38,646 bases of DNA from Caedibacter sp. (GCA_020629575.1 JAHDDB010000003.1:1-38646); one strand, 5' to 3'. Shown: positions 11,966 through 22,970, numbered from the stretch's first letter. Program-made: numbers and translations. Notes: generated by a model from the sequence alone, not told the origin.

Positions 11966-12457
11966 ATGTTTAAAGCAATTAAACGCTATTGTCAGACCTT
12001 TTTGCTATGGGAATTGTTAAAAGGTCTTAAGATTACGGGTAAGCACTTTTTCACGCGAAAAGTAACCGTGCAATATCCGGATGAAAGAACGCCGCAATCA
12101 GGTCGTTTTCGTGGACTGCATGCACTGCGTCGTTATGAAAATGGTGAAGAGCGTTGTATCGCGTGTAAATTATGTGAAGCCGTTTGTCCAGCCTTGGCGA
12201 TTACCATTGAAGCAGAGCCACGTGAAGACGGTTCAAGACGTACGACAAAATATGAAATTGATTTATTCAAATGTATCTTTTGTGGGTTTTGTGAAGAGTC
12301 ATGTCCCGTGGACTCTATTGTTGAAACACGTGTATTTGAATACCACTTTGAAAAACGTGGTGAAAATATCATGACCAAAGCAAAGCTTTTGGCGGTTGGT
12401 GATAAGTATGAAGATGAAATCGCGAAAGATCGTGAAGCAGACAGAGCATTTAGGTAG
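11966..12457 (+). CDS. nuoI: NADH-quinone oxidoreductase subunit I
   Basis: Two 4Fe-4S motifs [13 protein letters not shown] and [16 protein letters not shown]. Confidence 0.97.
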   Translation: MFKAIKRYCQTFLLWELLKGLKITGKHFFTRKVTVQYPDERTPQSGRFRGLHALRRYENGEERCIACKLCEAVCPALAITIEAEPREDGSRRTTKYEIDLFKCIFCGFCEESCPVDSIVETRVFEYHFEKRGENIMTKAKLLAVGDKYEDEIAKDREADRAFR

Positions 12458-12463
12458 GGATCG

Positions 12464-13132
12464 ATGAGTGTAAATATTATCTTTTATGTATTTGCCGCAC
12501 TAACGGTGATAGGCGCGCTATTGGTGATCAGTGCAAAAAACCCAGTGCGTGCAGTTATTGCGAAAGTCTTTACTTTCTTTGCAGCAGCTGGTGTTTGGCT
12601 TACCATGCAGCAGGAATATCTGGCGTTACTTTTGATCGTTGTTTATGTCGGCGCGGTTTTGGTGATGTTCTTGTTTGTGGTGATGATGCTAGATATCGAT
12701 ATTGTCATCAAACAGAAGAAGTTAGTATTCTACTGGCCAATTGTAATCTTATTATGTGCATGCTTAGCTGTGCTTATTTCAATTGTAGTCAGCCATACCT
12801 TTGCTGATAGAACAATGACCGGTGGTTTAGGTACCGTTGAAAATCTAGGGCGTGAGATGTTCTCTAATAAGTATCTCTATGCGTTTGAGCTTGCTGGAAT
12901 GGTTTTATTAGCAGCGATGGTATCTGCCATTACCTTGACTTTCCGTGGTAAAAAACCAGGCAACAAATCGATTAATCCAAGCCTGCAGATTCAAACACAA
13001 GCGAAAGATCGTTTGTCAATGGTTAAGATGAAAGCAGAAAAAAGCGCTTCTGAAATAGCAAAAACAGAAAAAGCAGCAAATAAAGAAAAATCACAAGATG
13101 ATTCTGATCAGGGAGAACCTAAGAATGACTAG
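12464..13132 (+). CDS. nuoJ: NADH-quinone oxidoreductase subunit J with charged C-terminal extension
   Basis: [56 protein letters not shown]; operon position. Confidence 0.95.
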   Translation: MSVNIIFYVFAALTVIGALLVISAKNPVRAVIAKVFTFFAAAGVWLTMQQEYLALLLIVVYVGAVLVMFLFVVMMLDIDIVIKQKKLVFYWPIVILLCACLAVLISIVVSHTFADRTMTGGLGTVENLGREMFSNKYLYAFELAGMVLLAAMVSAITLTFRGKKPGNKSINPSLQIQTQAKDRLSMVKMKAEKSASEIAKTEKAANKEKSQDDSDQGEPKND

Positions 13133-13442
13133 TATTCCGGTACCCATTACGCATTATTTGATTTTTAGTGCGATTATATTTTCATTAAGCATTGCCGGTA
13201 TTATTATGAACCGTCGCAATCTATTGATTCTATTGATGTCAATTGAGTTAATGCTCTTAGCAGTTAATACGAACTTTATTGCTTTCTCAAGTATGCTTAA
13301 GCAAAACACAGGTGATGTGTTTGTCTTCTTTATTTTGACGGTTGCCGCGGCTGAAGCAGCAATTGGTTTGGCGATTGTGGTTGTGTTATTTAGAACGCGC
13401 AAAACAATCGATGTTGGTCAATTAAATACATTAAAGGGCTAA
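13125..13442 (+). CDS. nuoK: NADH-quinone oxidoreductase subunit K
   Basis: [27 protein letters not shown] and [16 protein letters not shown]; start overlaps nuoJ end. Confidence 0.96.
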   Translation: MTSIPVPITHYLIFSAIIFSLSIAGIIMNRRNLLILLMSIELMLLAVNTNFIAFSSMLKQNTGDVFVFFILTVAAAEAAIGLAIVVVLFRTRKTIDVGQLNTLKG

Positions 13443-13446
13443 GACG

Positions 13447-15456
13447 ATGGGAATTGATTTTATTATTGCCATTATTATCTTGGCGCCAGCATTAGGTGCA
13501 ATCGTTGCCGGATTTTTTTCAAAAAGGGTGCAATTAACCGGTGTTAACTGCATTACGATTGGCTTGGTGCTTTTATCATTTATTTTGAGTATTGTTCTGG
13601 CATTAGGCGTTTATTTGCATAATGACGTTTATACCGTAACCTACTTTAACTGGGCATTGTTTCCATCTTTAGGTATGAAGGTTAGCTTCACTGTCGATAA
13701 GTTATCCGTCTTTATGATGTTGATTGTGACATTTGTATCCACCTTGGTGCATGTCTACTCAATTGGCTATATGAAAGGCGAAGCCGGTTACGCGCGCTTT
13801 TTTGCGTATATCTCAGGCTTCACCTTTGCCATGCTTTGTTTGGTCATGGGTAACAACTTTTTAATACTCTTCTTTGGTTGGGAAGGGGTAGGGTTATTCT
13901 CCTATCTCTTAATCGGTTATTACTTTGATAAAGACTCTGCCAATGAAGCAAGTTTACGCGCCTTTATTGTTAACCGTGTCGGTGACTTAGGGTTCTTGTT
14001 AGGAATTGCTGCAGTGATTTACTATTGTAATTCAATCGATTACAACACCGTATTCACTGCCGTGAGCAACCTTGATAACAACCAAATGATTTCGTTCTTA
14101 GGCATGCAATTTAGCCCGATCACGTTGATGTGTGTATTACTGTTTATCGGCGCGATGGGTAAATCAGCGCAATTCCCGTTACATACTTGGTTAGAAGGCT
14201 CAATGGAGGGCCCAACACCGATCTCAGCATTGATCCACGCGGCAACGATGGTGACTGCGGGTGTCTTTATGATTGCGCGCTTATCACCGATGTTTGTTCA
14301 TTCGGCAACCGCATTAAGCTTTGTGATGATTATCGGTGCAATTACCTGTTTATTTATGGGATTGATTGCGATTGTGCAAATGGATATTAAGCGGGTTATC
14401 GCTTACTGTACCCTGTCACAATTGGGTTATATGATGGTTGCTCAAGGCGCCTCAGGTTTCTCCATTGGTATGTTTCATTTAATGACGCATGCGATGTTTA
14501 AAGCATTATTATTCTTAGCAGCCGGTTCAGTGATTGTCGCGTTACATCACGAGCAAGACATGCGCAAGATGGGTGGCTTAAGAAAATACATGCCAGTGAC
14601 CTATATCTGTATGATTATTGGGGGTTGGGCATTAGCCGCAATTCCGCCATTTGCTGGTTTCTTCTCAAAAGACTTGATTATTGACGCGGCAGCAACCACA
14701 ACTTTGCCAGGGCACGAGTTTGCTTATTATTTAGTATTGGCTTGTGCGTTTGTTACATCTTTCTACACCTTTAGAATGATCTTTATGACATTCCATGGTC
14801 CAACACGAATGGATGCGCATACTAAGGCGCATGTTAAAGAATCACCATTAACCATTTTGATACCGTTAATTTTGTTAGCGATTCCATCGGTATTTGCGGG
14901 GATGCTGTTCTTTGAACCAGCGTTAACACCAAATCTTGCTAATGCACATGGCTTCTTTGGCAATACGATTGCGCAATACTATGAACCTGCTTTAGGCAAT
15001 ATGACGGTTGTCGCAACTTTAGCGCAAGAAGCAGCAACTAAAACGCCGTGGGATTTCGTGATGCATTCTGTGCATACACCAGCTTTTTGGTTGGCAATTT
15101 CTGCACTTGTTTTGGCATATATCTTCTATGTATTAGTACCAAGCATCCCTAAAGCTTTATCTAATGTGCGCTCAGGATTTGGTGTTTTGCATTATATTCT
15201 TGTCAAAAAATACTTTATCGATGGTTTGTATGATCTTGTATTTGTTAAAGGTGTTGTGCTGTTAAGTAAAGTGCTATGGGTTGTCATCGATATCTTTATG
15301 ATTGATAAGGTGGCTGTTCAAGGCAGCGCGGATTTAATTTATTTTGCGGGCAAGAAGATGACGCGTGTACAACGTGGGTTTTTGTTTGACTACGCACTGG
15401 TGATGTTGATTGGTGTTTTAGCATTGATCGCATGGCTAATTTTTTGGGTAAACTAA
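13447..15456 (+). CDS. nuoL: NADH-quinone oxidoreductase subunit L
   Basis: GWEGVGLFSYLLIGYYF, GAMGKSAQFPLHTWLEGSMEGPTPISALIHAATMVTAGVF. Confidence 0.98.
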   Translation: MGIDFIIAIIILAPALGAIVAGFFSKRVQLTGVNCITIGLVLLSFILSIVLALGVYLHNDVYTVTYFNWALFPSLGMKVSFTVDKLSVFMMLIVTFVSTLVHVYSIGYMKGEAGYARFFAYISGFTFAMLCLVMGNNFLILFFGWEGVGLFSYLLIGYYFDKDSANEASLRAFIVNRVGDLGFLLGIAAVIYYCNSIDYNTVFTAVSNLDNNQMISFLGMQFSPITLMCVLLFIGAMGKSAQFPLHTWLEGSMEGPTPISALIHAATMVTAGVFMIARLSPMFVHSATALSFVMIIGAITCLFMGLIAIVQMDIKRVIAYCTLSQLGYMMVAQGASGFSIGMFHLMTHAMFKALLFLAAGSVIVALHHEQDMRKMGGLRKYMPVTYICMIIGGWALAAIPPFAGFFSKDLIIDAAATTTLPGHEFAYYLVLACAFVTSFYTFRMIFMTFHGPTRMDAHTKAHVKESPLTILIPLILLAIPSVFAGMLFFEPALTPNLANAHGFFGNTIAQYYEPALGNMTVVATLAQEAATKTPWDFVMHSVHTPAFWLAISALVLAYIFYVLVPSIPKALSNVRSGFGVLHYILVKKYFIDGLYDLVFVKGVVLLSKVLWVVIDIFMIDKVAVQGSADLIYFAGKKMTRVQRGFLFDYALVMLIGVLALIAWLIFWVN

Positions 15457-15483
15457 GGCTTTGGTTAAAGGAAAGTTAATACT

Positions 15484-17097
15484 ATGTTTATAACTCACTA
15501 TTTATTAAGCTTGCTAATCTGGGTGCCGATTATCGGTGGCTTTATTGTATTAGCAGCGAAATCGCCAGATGGCAAAAAAGAAGCGGCACGCTGGACGGCG
15601 CTAGCGGTTGCCATATTAACGCTTTTATTGTGTGTTCCTTTATACCTTGAGTTTGATCCAACCAGTGCTAGCATGCAGTTTGTTGAGCGTGTGCGTTGGT
15701 TTAGTTTATTCAATAATAATGATGCCGTTTACTATTATCTTGGCGTTGACGGATTCTCCGTGCTATTTATTATCTTAACAAGCTTTACCAATGTGGTGAT
15801 TGTGCTTGCTGCTTGGCGTAGCATCAAAGTGCGTTTAAGACAATATATGGCGATTTTCCTGATCACTACCGGCTTAACCAATGCGGTATTTATGGCGCAG
15901 GATACGATGCTGTTTTATGTGTTCTGGGAAGCATTGTTAATCCCAACCACATTAGGTATCGGTATTTGGGGTGGCAAGAGAAAAGCCTATGCCGCGATTA
16001 AATACTTCTTATACACCTTTGCCGGTTCTATTTTCTTATTAGTTGCGTTTTTATATATCCAGCAACAAGTAGCAAGCCTACCAAGTGCAAGCTTAGTTGA
16101 TAGTGGTACGTTCTCCATTCAAAACTTTATTTTCTGGGCAACGCAAGCAAATGATATGGGGCAGTTAGTCAATATCACGCTAACGGCTCAATGGCTATTG
16201 TTTGGTGCATTCTTTTTGGCGTTTGCCGTTAAGATCCCGATGTGGCCATTTCATTCATGGTTGCCAGATGCGCATTCTGAAGCACCAGCTGGTGGTTCGG
16301 TTGTCCTTGCTGCATTGATGTTAAAGTTGGGTGCTTATGGTTTCTTACGTTTTGTTTTACCATTGATCCCGAGTATCACGGCAGTCCTTGATTGGCTTTT
16401 GATTGGTATTTCACTGATTGCCATTGTTTATGTTGGGATTGTTGCGATTGCGCAAACTGATTTCAAACGCCTTATCGCTTACTCATCGATTTCCCACATG
16501 GGCTTGGTGACGTTGGCAATGTTCTCAATCTTCTTATTAGTGAAGAACAATCCTGATCAAGTATTAGGTATGGCAGATGCGCAATTAGCGATTCAAGGTG
16601 CGGTGTTTCAAATGATCGCTCATGCCTTCTCATCGGGGGGAATGTTTATTGGTTGCGGCTATCTATATTTACGGATGCAAAGTCGAAATATTGCTGATTT
16701 CCAAGGCGTTGCCCGTTCAATGCCAATCTTTGCGACATTCTTTATGTTATTTTGTTTGGCAAATATTGGACTGCCTGGTACCAGTGGCTTTGTCGGTGAA
16801 TTCTTGATTATCCTAGCGGTATTTAAATACTCACCATGGGTGGCTTTACTTGCCGGCTTAACGCTTGTTATTGCACCTGCCTATACACTGTGGATGTACA
16901 AACGCGTGTTCTTTGGTAAAGTGATCACCACTCAAGTGGCTAATTTAAAAGACATCAGCGGCCTTGAGATCTTTGTCTTTGTATTATTAGCGATTCCTAC
17001 TATCTGGTTTGGTGTTTATCCAGAACCAATTCTACAACTTTCTTCAGCAGCTTCAACGCATATCATTCAAGCTGCACATGCGGTAACGATAGGGTAA
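15484..17097 (+). CDS. nuoM: NADH-quinone oxidoreductase subunit M
   Basis: FAVKIPMWPFHSWLPDAHSEAPAGGSVVLAALMLKLGAYGFLRF. Confidence 0.98.
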   Translation: MFITHYLLSLLIWVPIIGGFIVLAAKSPDGKKEAARWTALAVAILTLLLCVPLYLEFDPTSASMQFVERVRWFSLFNNNDAVYYYLGVDGFSVLFIILTSFTNVVIVLAAWRSIKVRLRQYMAIFLITTGLTNAVFMAQDTMLFYVFWEALLIPTTLGIGIWGGKRKAYAAIKYFLYTFAGSIFLLVAFLYIQQQVASLPSASLVDSGTFSIQNFIFWATQANDMGQLVNITLTAQWLLFGAFFLAFAVKIPMWPFHSWLPDAHSEAPAGGSVVLAALMLKLGAYGFLRFVLPLIPSITAVLDWLLIGISLIAIVYVGIVAIAQTDFKRLIAYSSISHMGLVTLAMFSIFLLVKNNPDQVLGMADAQLAIQGAVFQMIAHAFSSGGMFIGCGYLYLRMQSRNIADFQGVARSMPIFATFFMLFCLANIGLPGTSGFVGEFLIILAVFKYSPWVALLAGLTLVIAPAYTLWMYKRVFFGKVITTQVANLKDISGLEIFVFVLLAIPTIWFGVYPEPILQLSSAASTHIIQAAHAVTIG

Positions 17098-17103
17098 AGA
17101 GAA

Positions 17104-18546
17104 ATGATGTTAGCAAATATTATCACCATACTTCCTGAAATTACGTTAGGCATTGCCGCATTGGTTGTGATGCTGGCGGATTTATTCTTTGGCAAGAAAG
17201 TCAAAAATATTGCCTATATTCTGACACAAGTCTTTTTGATTATTGCGGCGTGGATTTTATTAAAATCACTTAATTCACATATTCATGTTGGTTTTGAAGG
17301 GCAGACCTTATCAACTGAGCTGACCTTTATCTTGCAAGAAGTTATCATACTTGTCGCATTTTTTGTTTTTATCTATTGCAAAGAATATATTGAAGATAGA
17401 AAGCTGCCACAGGGTGAGTTTTATGTCTTGTCAATATTGTCTATTCTAGGTGCGCTGGTACTAACATCAGCACATAGCTTATTAACCATTTATATCGGCT
17501 TAGAGCTGTTATCTTTGCCATTGTATGCATTGCTCGCCATTCGTCGTGGATTTGCCACAGGAGCAGAAGCAGCGATCAAATACTTTGTATTAGGTGCGAT
17601 TGCTTCAGGTTTATTGTTATATGGCATGTCATTTATCTATGGTGTTACCGGTAGCTTGGATTTAACGGAAATCGGTAGATATCTCGCCAATCCAGAAATG
17701 GCACATTCACAAATAGTATTAATTGCCATGGTGTTGATGATTGCAACAGCAACTTTTAAGTTGGGTGCCGTACCTTTTCATATGTGGGTGCCGGATGTTT
17801 ATGAGGGATCTCCTAATGCAGTGACGGCATTTTTAGCTTCAGTGCCCAAGGTTGCGGCTTTTGCGATGCTTGTTAATATCCTTATGATCGGTATGCCAGC
17901 GCAAGCTTTTGCATGGAGTAAAGTGCTGACTGTACTAGCCGTTTTATCTATCTTCTTTGGTAACTTACTCGCCTTAGCACAGAAAAATGTTAAACGTATG
18001 CTCGGTTATTCAACGATCTCACATATTGGTTTTGTATTATTAGCACTGATATTAAACCCCGCGGCTTTTGCTGTATCAACAGCGCTTTTCTATGTCATCA
18101 TTTATGTATTGATGTCAGCAGCTGGCTTTGGTGTGTTGATCGTATTAAGTGTTCGTGGCAATGAAGTTGAGAACTTGGCAGATTTTGCGGGTCTTAATCG
18201 TCGTAATCCATGGATTGCCTTTATTATGTTGATCGTGATGTTCTCAATGGCAGGCATCCCACCATTATCAGGATTTACCGCTAAGTTATTTGTGATTATG
18301 GGCTTGATTGATACAGGACACTTAGGACTAGGTATCTATGCCTTAATTATGTCAGTTATCGCGTGTTACTATTATCTACGTGTGATCAAGTCGATGTACT
18401 TTGATTTACCGAAAAATCAAACACCAGTGTATGCTAATAAAGTGACCTTATTTGGCTTAAGCATCAATGCGGCACTTATTTTATTACTTGGTATTTTCCC
18501 TGCGTTGTTAGTGACGCTTATTTCACCGATTTATGGGTTGTTTTAA
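17104..18546 (+). CDS. nuoN: NADH-quinone oxidoreductase subunit N
   Basis: KLGAVPFHMWVPDVYEGSPNAVTAFLASVPKVAAFA. Confidence 0.97.
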   Translation: MMLANIITILPEITLGIAALVVMLADLFFGKKVKNIAYILTQVFLIIAAWILLKSLNSHIHVGFEGQTLSTELTFILQEVIILVAFFVFIYCKEYIEDRKLPQGEFYVLSILSILGALVLTSAHSLLTIYIGLELLSLPLYALLAIRRGFATGAEAAIKYFVLGAIASGLLLYGMSFIYGVTGSLDLTEIGRYLANPEMAHSQIVLIAMVLMIATATFKLGAVPFHMWVPDVYEGSPNAVTAFLASVPKVAAFAMLVNILMIGMPAQAFAWSKVLTVLAVLSIFFGNLLALAQKNVKRMLGYSTISHIGFVLLALILNPAAFAVSTALFYVIIYVLMSAAGFGVLIVLSVRGNEVENLADFAGLNRRNPWIAFIMLIVMFSMAGIPPLSGFTAKLFVIMGLIDTGHLGLGIYALIMSVIACYYYLRVIKSMYFDLPKNQTPVYANKVTLFGLSINAALILLLGIFPALLVTLISPIYGLF

Positions 18547-18576
18547 ACTGGTTTGTAATTATGAATAATGACTCGT

Positions 18577-18616
18577 GGCGATTAATTTTAGTAAGGATGG
18601 TTAATATTTGATCGCC
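18577..18616. promoter_or_regulatory. Dyad GGCGATTAA...TTGATCGCC in the nuoN-hsdR gap
   Basis: Arms 18577-18585 and 18608-18616 (6 bp perfect, 8/9 overall), the only obvious dyad in the 127-bp leader of the RM operon. Confidence 0.35.
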
Positions 18617-18673
18617 GTAAGATTTATTGTGGATAAATGTATTTTAATTTTCGAGTAAATGCGGGGCGGATAT

Positions 18674-21600
18674 ATGACAAAAGAACAACACATCGAAGAT
18701 GCTTTAATTTCTAAGCTACAAGATCTTAAATACACCTATCGCGAAGACATATGTGATAAAGATACCCTTGAACAAAATTTCCGCAAAAAATTTGAAGCGC
18801 TCAATTATGTTAGATTGACTGATGCCGAATTTTCCCGTCTGCGTGATGAGATCGTTAATCCAGATGTTTTTGTTGCCGCTAAAACGTTGCGTGAACGCAA
18901 CACGTTTCAGCGTGAAGACGGTACACCATTGCACTATACCTTGGTTAATATCAAGGATTGGTGTAAAAACGAGTTTGAGGTTATTAATCAGTTGCGTATC
19001 AATACCGATAACAGTCATCATCGTTACGATGTCATTTTGCTGATCAATGGTGTTCCTGTGGTGCAAATTGAGCTGAAAACACTTGGTCTTTCACCACGGC
19101 GTGCTATGGAGCAAATCGTCGAGTATAAAAATGATATAGGTAATGGGTACTCTAATACACTGTTGTGCTTCATGCAGCTTTTTATTGTGAGTAATTATAG
19201 TAATACGCTCTATTTTGCTAATAATCACAATCAGCATTTTAGCTTTAATGCGGATGAACGCTTTTTACCTATTTATCAGCTTGCCAAAGAAGACAATACA
19301 AAAATCAGCCATCTTAATGATTTTGCCGATAATTTCTTAGCTAAATGCACCTTAGGTCAAATGATTAGCCGTTATATGGTGTTAGTGGCTAGCGAGCAAA
19401 AACTGATGATCATGCGTCCTTATCAGATCTATGCAGTTAAGGCGATTGTCGATTGTATTCATCAAAATCGTGGCAATGGGTATATCTGGCACACTACAGG
19501 GAGCGGTAAAACGCTTACGTCATTTAAGGCTTCTACATTGTTAAAAGACAATCCAGATGTTGATAAATGCCTTTTTGTTGTAGATCGTAAAGACCTTGAC
19601 CGCCAAACTCGTGAGGAATTCAATAAGTTTCAAGAAGGCTGTGTTGAGGAAAATACTAATACCGAAGCTTTGGTTCGACGTATGTTATCGGACGATTATT
19701 CTAATAAGGTCATTGTAACTACGATTCAAAAACTTGGACTTGCGCTAGATGAGAACAGTAAACGTAATCAGCAGCATAGAAGAAATGGCAAACAAACGTA
19801 TAAAGAACGCCTTGAGCCTCTACGCGATCAAAGAATCGTTTTTATTTTTGATGAGTGTCATCGTTCTCAATTTGGTGATAACCATCAGGCAATTAAAGCT
19901 TTTTTTCCTAAAGCACAATTATTTGGTTTCACGGGCACACCTATTTTTGAAGATAATGCGACCTATAAGAAGATTGATGGGACCATTGGCTCATACAAAA
20001 CCACTGAGGATGTTTTTGAAAAACAGCTACATGCCTATACTATTACTAATGCTATTGATGATCGCAATGTGTTGCGTTTTCATATCGATTATTTCGGTGA
20101 AAAGCTTAAAGATGATAAAAGTGATCAAAAGAAAACGTCAAAACCTAAGTTGCCATCACCAGAATCTGTTGTTAATGAAATACTTAAAAAGCATGATGCG
20201 GCAACTAATCAGCGTCGTTTCAATGCCATACTAGCAACGGCTTCTATTAATAATGCTATTACATACTATGAGTTATTTAAGCAAGCGCAATCTGCAAAAC
20301 TACTTGATGATGAGAGTTATACACCGTTGAACATCGCCTGTGTATTCTCACCCCCCGCTGAAGGCAATAAAGATGTTCAGCAAATACAAGAAGATTTGCC
20401 CCAAGAAAAGGAGGATAACCAAGAAGCGCCTGATGAAAAGAAAGCAGCATTGAAAACCATCATTGCTGACTACAATGCGCAATATAATACCAATCACGCG
20501 ATCAGTGAATTCGATCTGTATTATCAAGATGTGCAGCAACGCATTAAAGATCAGAAATATACGAATAGGGATTACCCGCATAAAAACAAAATTGATATTA
20601 TTATTGTGGTGGATATGTTACTCACAGGCTTTGATTCGAAATATCTCAATACCTTATACGTTGATAAGAATCTAAAATATCATGGCTTAATTCAAGCTTT
20701 CTCGCGCACAAATCGTGTGCTTAATGACACAAAACCCTATGGTAATATCTTGGATTTCCGACACCAAGAAGATGCTGTTAATACGGCAATTGCCCGTTTT
20801 TCAGGGCAAGATAAGCGTCGTGCCAAAGAAATCTGGCTTGTTGATCCTGCGCCTGAAGTGATTCAGAAGTTAGATAGTGCAATGAATGATCTAGAGAACT
20901 TCATGGATTCACAAGGACTTGCCTGTAGCCCTGAAAACGTTAATAACCTAAAAGGAGATGCTGCTAGAAGCGAATTTATTAACCGTTTCAAAGAAGTTCA
21001 GCGCTTAAAAACCCAACTTGATCAGTATACTGACCTGAATGAAGCACAGTTAGCAAGTGTCAATGCTTTATTACCCGAGGAGCAGTTGCGTGGCTTTAAA
21101 AGCATGTATCTAGAAACAGCACAGCGCTTGAAAGTGCAGCAAGGTAAGGGTGATGGTGATCCAAATGACCCATTGCAACAATTAGAATTTGAGTTGGTGC
21201 TGTTTGCATCAAGCGTGATTGATTACGACTATATTATGAACTTAATCGCCAAATCTACGGACAACAATAAATCGAATAAACACAAGATGAGTCGTCAACA
21301 GTTGATCGACTTAATCAGCTCAAGCGCTAATCTAATGGATGAGCGAGATGATATTGTGGACTACATCAACAGCTTACCTATGAATCAAAGTTTGAATGAA
21401 AAGGCTATTCGTGAAGGCTATCAACAGTTTAAAGCTAAAAAGTCCGCCAAGGAACTCGCCGCAATAGCAGATAAGCACCGCATTGCACGAGAGGCTTTAC
21501 AGGCTTTTGTTGACAGTATTTTAGATCGAATGATATTCGATGGTGAAAAGCTTAGCGATTTATTGCAACCGCTAGATTTAGGATGGAAGGCGCGTACCCA

Positions 21601-21691
21601 GGCAGAGCTTGCATTGATGGATGAACTGGTGCCATTACTCAATAAATTTGCCCAAGGACAAGAGATTTCAGGATTGGCGGCATATGAGTAA
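18674..21691 (+). CDS. hsdR: Type I restriction endonuclease subunit R (IC/EcoR124I-like)
   Basis: QIELKTLG nuclease motif, HTTGSGKTLTSF Walker A, FIFDECHRSQFGD DEAD box, FGFTGTPIF, FSRTNRVLND; start MTKEQHIED at 18674. Confidence 0.95.
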   Translation: MTKEQHIEDALISKLQDLKYTYREDICDKDTLEQNFRKKFEALNYVRLTDAEFSRLRDEIVNPDVFVAAKTLRERNTFQREDGTPLHYTLVNIKDWCKNEFEVINQLRINTDNSHHRYDVILLINGVPVVQIELKTLGLSPRRAMEQIVEYKNDIGNGYSNTLLCFMQLFIVSNYSNTLYFANNHNQHFSFNADERFLPIYQLAKEDNTKISHLNDFADNFLAKCTLGQMISRYMVLVASEQKLMIMRPYQIYAVKAIVDCIHQNRGNGYIWHTTGSGKTLTSFKASTLLKDNPDVDKCLFVVDRKDLDRQTREEFNKFQEGCVEENTNTEALVRRMLSDDYSNKVIVTTIQKLGLALDENSKRNQQHRRNGKQTYKERLEPLRDQRIVFIFDECHRSQFGDNHQAIKAFFPKAQLFGFTGTPIFEDNATYKKIDGTIGSYKTTEDVFEKQLHAYTITNAIDDRNVLRFHIDYFGEKLKDDKSDQKKTSKPKLPSPESVVNEILKKHDAATNQRRFNAILATASINNAITYYELFKQAQSAKLLDDESYTPLNIACVFSPPAEGNKDVQQIQEDLPQEKEDNQEAPDEKKAALKTIIADYNAQYNTNHAISEFDLYYQDVQQRIKDQKYTNRDYPHKNKIDIIIVVDMLLTGFDSKYLNTLYVDKNLKYHGLIQAFSRTNRVLNDTKPYGNILDFRHQEDAVNTAIARFSGQDKRRAKEIWLVDPAPEVIQKLDSAMNDLENFMDSQGLACSPENVNNLKGDAARSEFINRFKEVQRLKTQLDQYTDLNEAQLASVNALLPEEQLRGFKSMYLETAQRLKVQQGKGDGDPNDPLQQLEFELVLFASSVIDYDYIMNLIAKSTDNNKSNKHKMSRQQLIDLISSSANLMDERDDIVDYINSLPMNQSLNEKAIREGYQQFKAKKSAKELAAIADKHRIAREALQAFVDSILDRMIFDGEKLSDLLQPLDLGWKARTQAELALMDELVPLLNKFAQGQEISGLAAYE

Positions 21692-22970
21692 GCAAGATAA
21701 AAAAAGCTTGATGCCTGAGTTGCGGTTTCCGGAGTTTAAAGGTATAGGTGGTTGGGAGAAGCTTTCTCTAATTCAGTTGGCAAAATTTCGCCGAGGCAGT
21801 TTTCCTCAGCCTTATGGATTGTCTAAATGGTTTAACGATGAGAATGGAATGCCATTCATTCAGGTGTTTGACGTCAACAACAATTTACAATTAAAACCAA
21901 CCACAAAAAGAAGAATTAGTAAACTTGCCGCAGAGCAAAGTGTTTTTATTCTTAAAGGAACATTGATTGTCACATTGCAGGGCTCAATTGGTAGGGTTGC
22001 GATTACTCAATATGACGCTTATGTAGATAGAACTATATTGATTTTTGAAGAGTTCCATAAACCAACAGAAAAATTATTTTTTGCCTATATCATTCAGAAT
22101 TTATTTGAACTTGAAAAAGAAAGAGCCCCTGGTGGGATAATAAAAACTATTACAAAAGAGGTGTTAAGTGATTTTACTGTAAGGGTTCCCCAATTCCCAG
22201 AACAACAAAAAATCGCCGATTGTCTATCTTCCCTTGACGAACTGATTAGCGCGCATATCCAAAAGCACGAAGCACTGCAATCCTATAAAAAAGGCTTAAT
22301 GCAAAACCTTTTTCCCGCTGAAGGTCAAACTGTTCCAACATTGCGATTTTCTGAGTTTGAGAATGCAGAAGCTTGGCGTAAAGGGATAACTGATAACCTT
22401 GCTGTATTGACTATGGGATATGCATTTAAAAGTACTGATTTTATGGATGAAGGAATTCAATTGGTTCGAATGGGCAATCTGTATCAAGGTGTATTAAAAT
22501 TTGATCGTTCACCGGTCTTCTTACCTACAAACTATGAAGAAGAGTATTCGCGATTTGTCATAAAGCCATGCGATCTTTTGATGTCAATGACCGGAACGGC
22601 AGGAAAGGAAGACTATGGCTTTGTGGTTCAAGTCCCAGCTGAAAGCCCCAATTTATTATTGAATCAACGGGTTGTTAAAATATCACCCAAAAAAGATTGT
22701 ATTAAAGGTTTTTTGTTACAGACACTAAAGAGTGAAAATTTTCTGAAAAAGCTATATAAATTGCCTGGTGGAACAAAACAGGCCAATTTATCAGCGCAGC
22801 AACTTAAGGAATTAGATGTCTACTTTCCGGAGGTTAGAGAGCAACAAAAAATCGCTGATTGTTTGTCTTCCATTGATAACCTGATCACAGCACAGGCGCA
22901 AAAGATTGAAGCGCTAAAAGTACATAAAAAAGGTTTAATGCAGCAACTTTTTCCAACAGTGGAGGATTAA
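21684..22970 (+). CDS. hsdS: Type I restriction-modification specificity subunit S
   Basis: Two TRD half-repeats, each with LRFPEF/LRFSEF start and EQQKIADCLSS-[LI]-D-[EN]-LI...KKGLMQ-[NQ]-LFP end; ATG overlaps the hsdR stop (ATGAGTAA). Confidence 0.95.
   Translation: MSKQDKKSLMPELRFPEFKGIGGWEKLSLIQLAKFRRGSFPQPYGLSKWFNDENGMPFIQVFDVNNNLQLKPTTKRRISKLAAEQSVFILKGTLIVTLQGSIGRVAITQYDAYVDRTILIFEEFHKPTEKLFFAYIIQNLFELEKERAPGGIIKTITKEVLSDFTVRVPQFPEQQKIADCLSSLDELISAHIQKHEALQSYKKGLMQNLFPAEGQTVPTLRFSEFENAEAWRKGITDNLAVLTMGYAFKSTDFMDEGIQLVRMGNLYQGVLKFDRSPVFLPTNYEEEYSRFVIKPCDLLMSMTGTAGKEDYGFVVQVPAESPNLLLNQRVVKISPKKDCIKGFLLQTLKSENFLKKLYKLPGGTKQANLSAQQLKELDVYFPEVREQQKIADCLSSIDNLITAQAQKIEALKVHKKGLMQQLFPTVED
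22197..22316 (+). repeat. hsdS internal conserved repeat, copy 1 (central conserved region)
   Basis: Encodes PEQQKIADCLSSLDELISAHIQKHEALQSYKKGLMQNLFP (40 codons). Confidence 0.8.
22836..22955 (+). repeat. hsdS internal conserved repeat, copy 2 (C-terminal conserved region)
   Basis: Encodes REQQKIADCLSSIDNLITAQAQKIEALKVHKKGLMQQLFP (40 codons), colinear with copy 1. Confidence 0.8.

Noticed and set aside
15-18546. Novelty in the LysR-glmM-tpiA-secG-nuo block
   Set aside because: Apart from the nuoF-nuoG spacer and the protein tails, this is ordinary conserved housekeeping synteny.
19749-20234. 161-aa plus-strand ORF within hsdR
   Set aside because: Alternate frame of a confident hsdR gene; Met/Ile-rich composition typical of frame-shifted reading.
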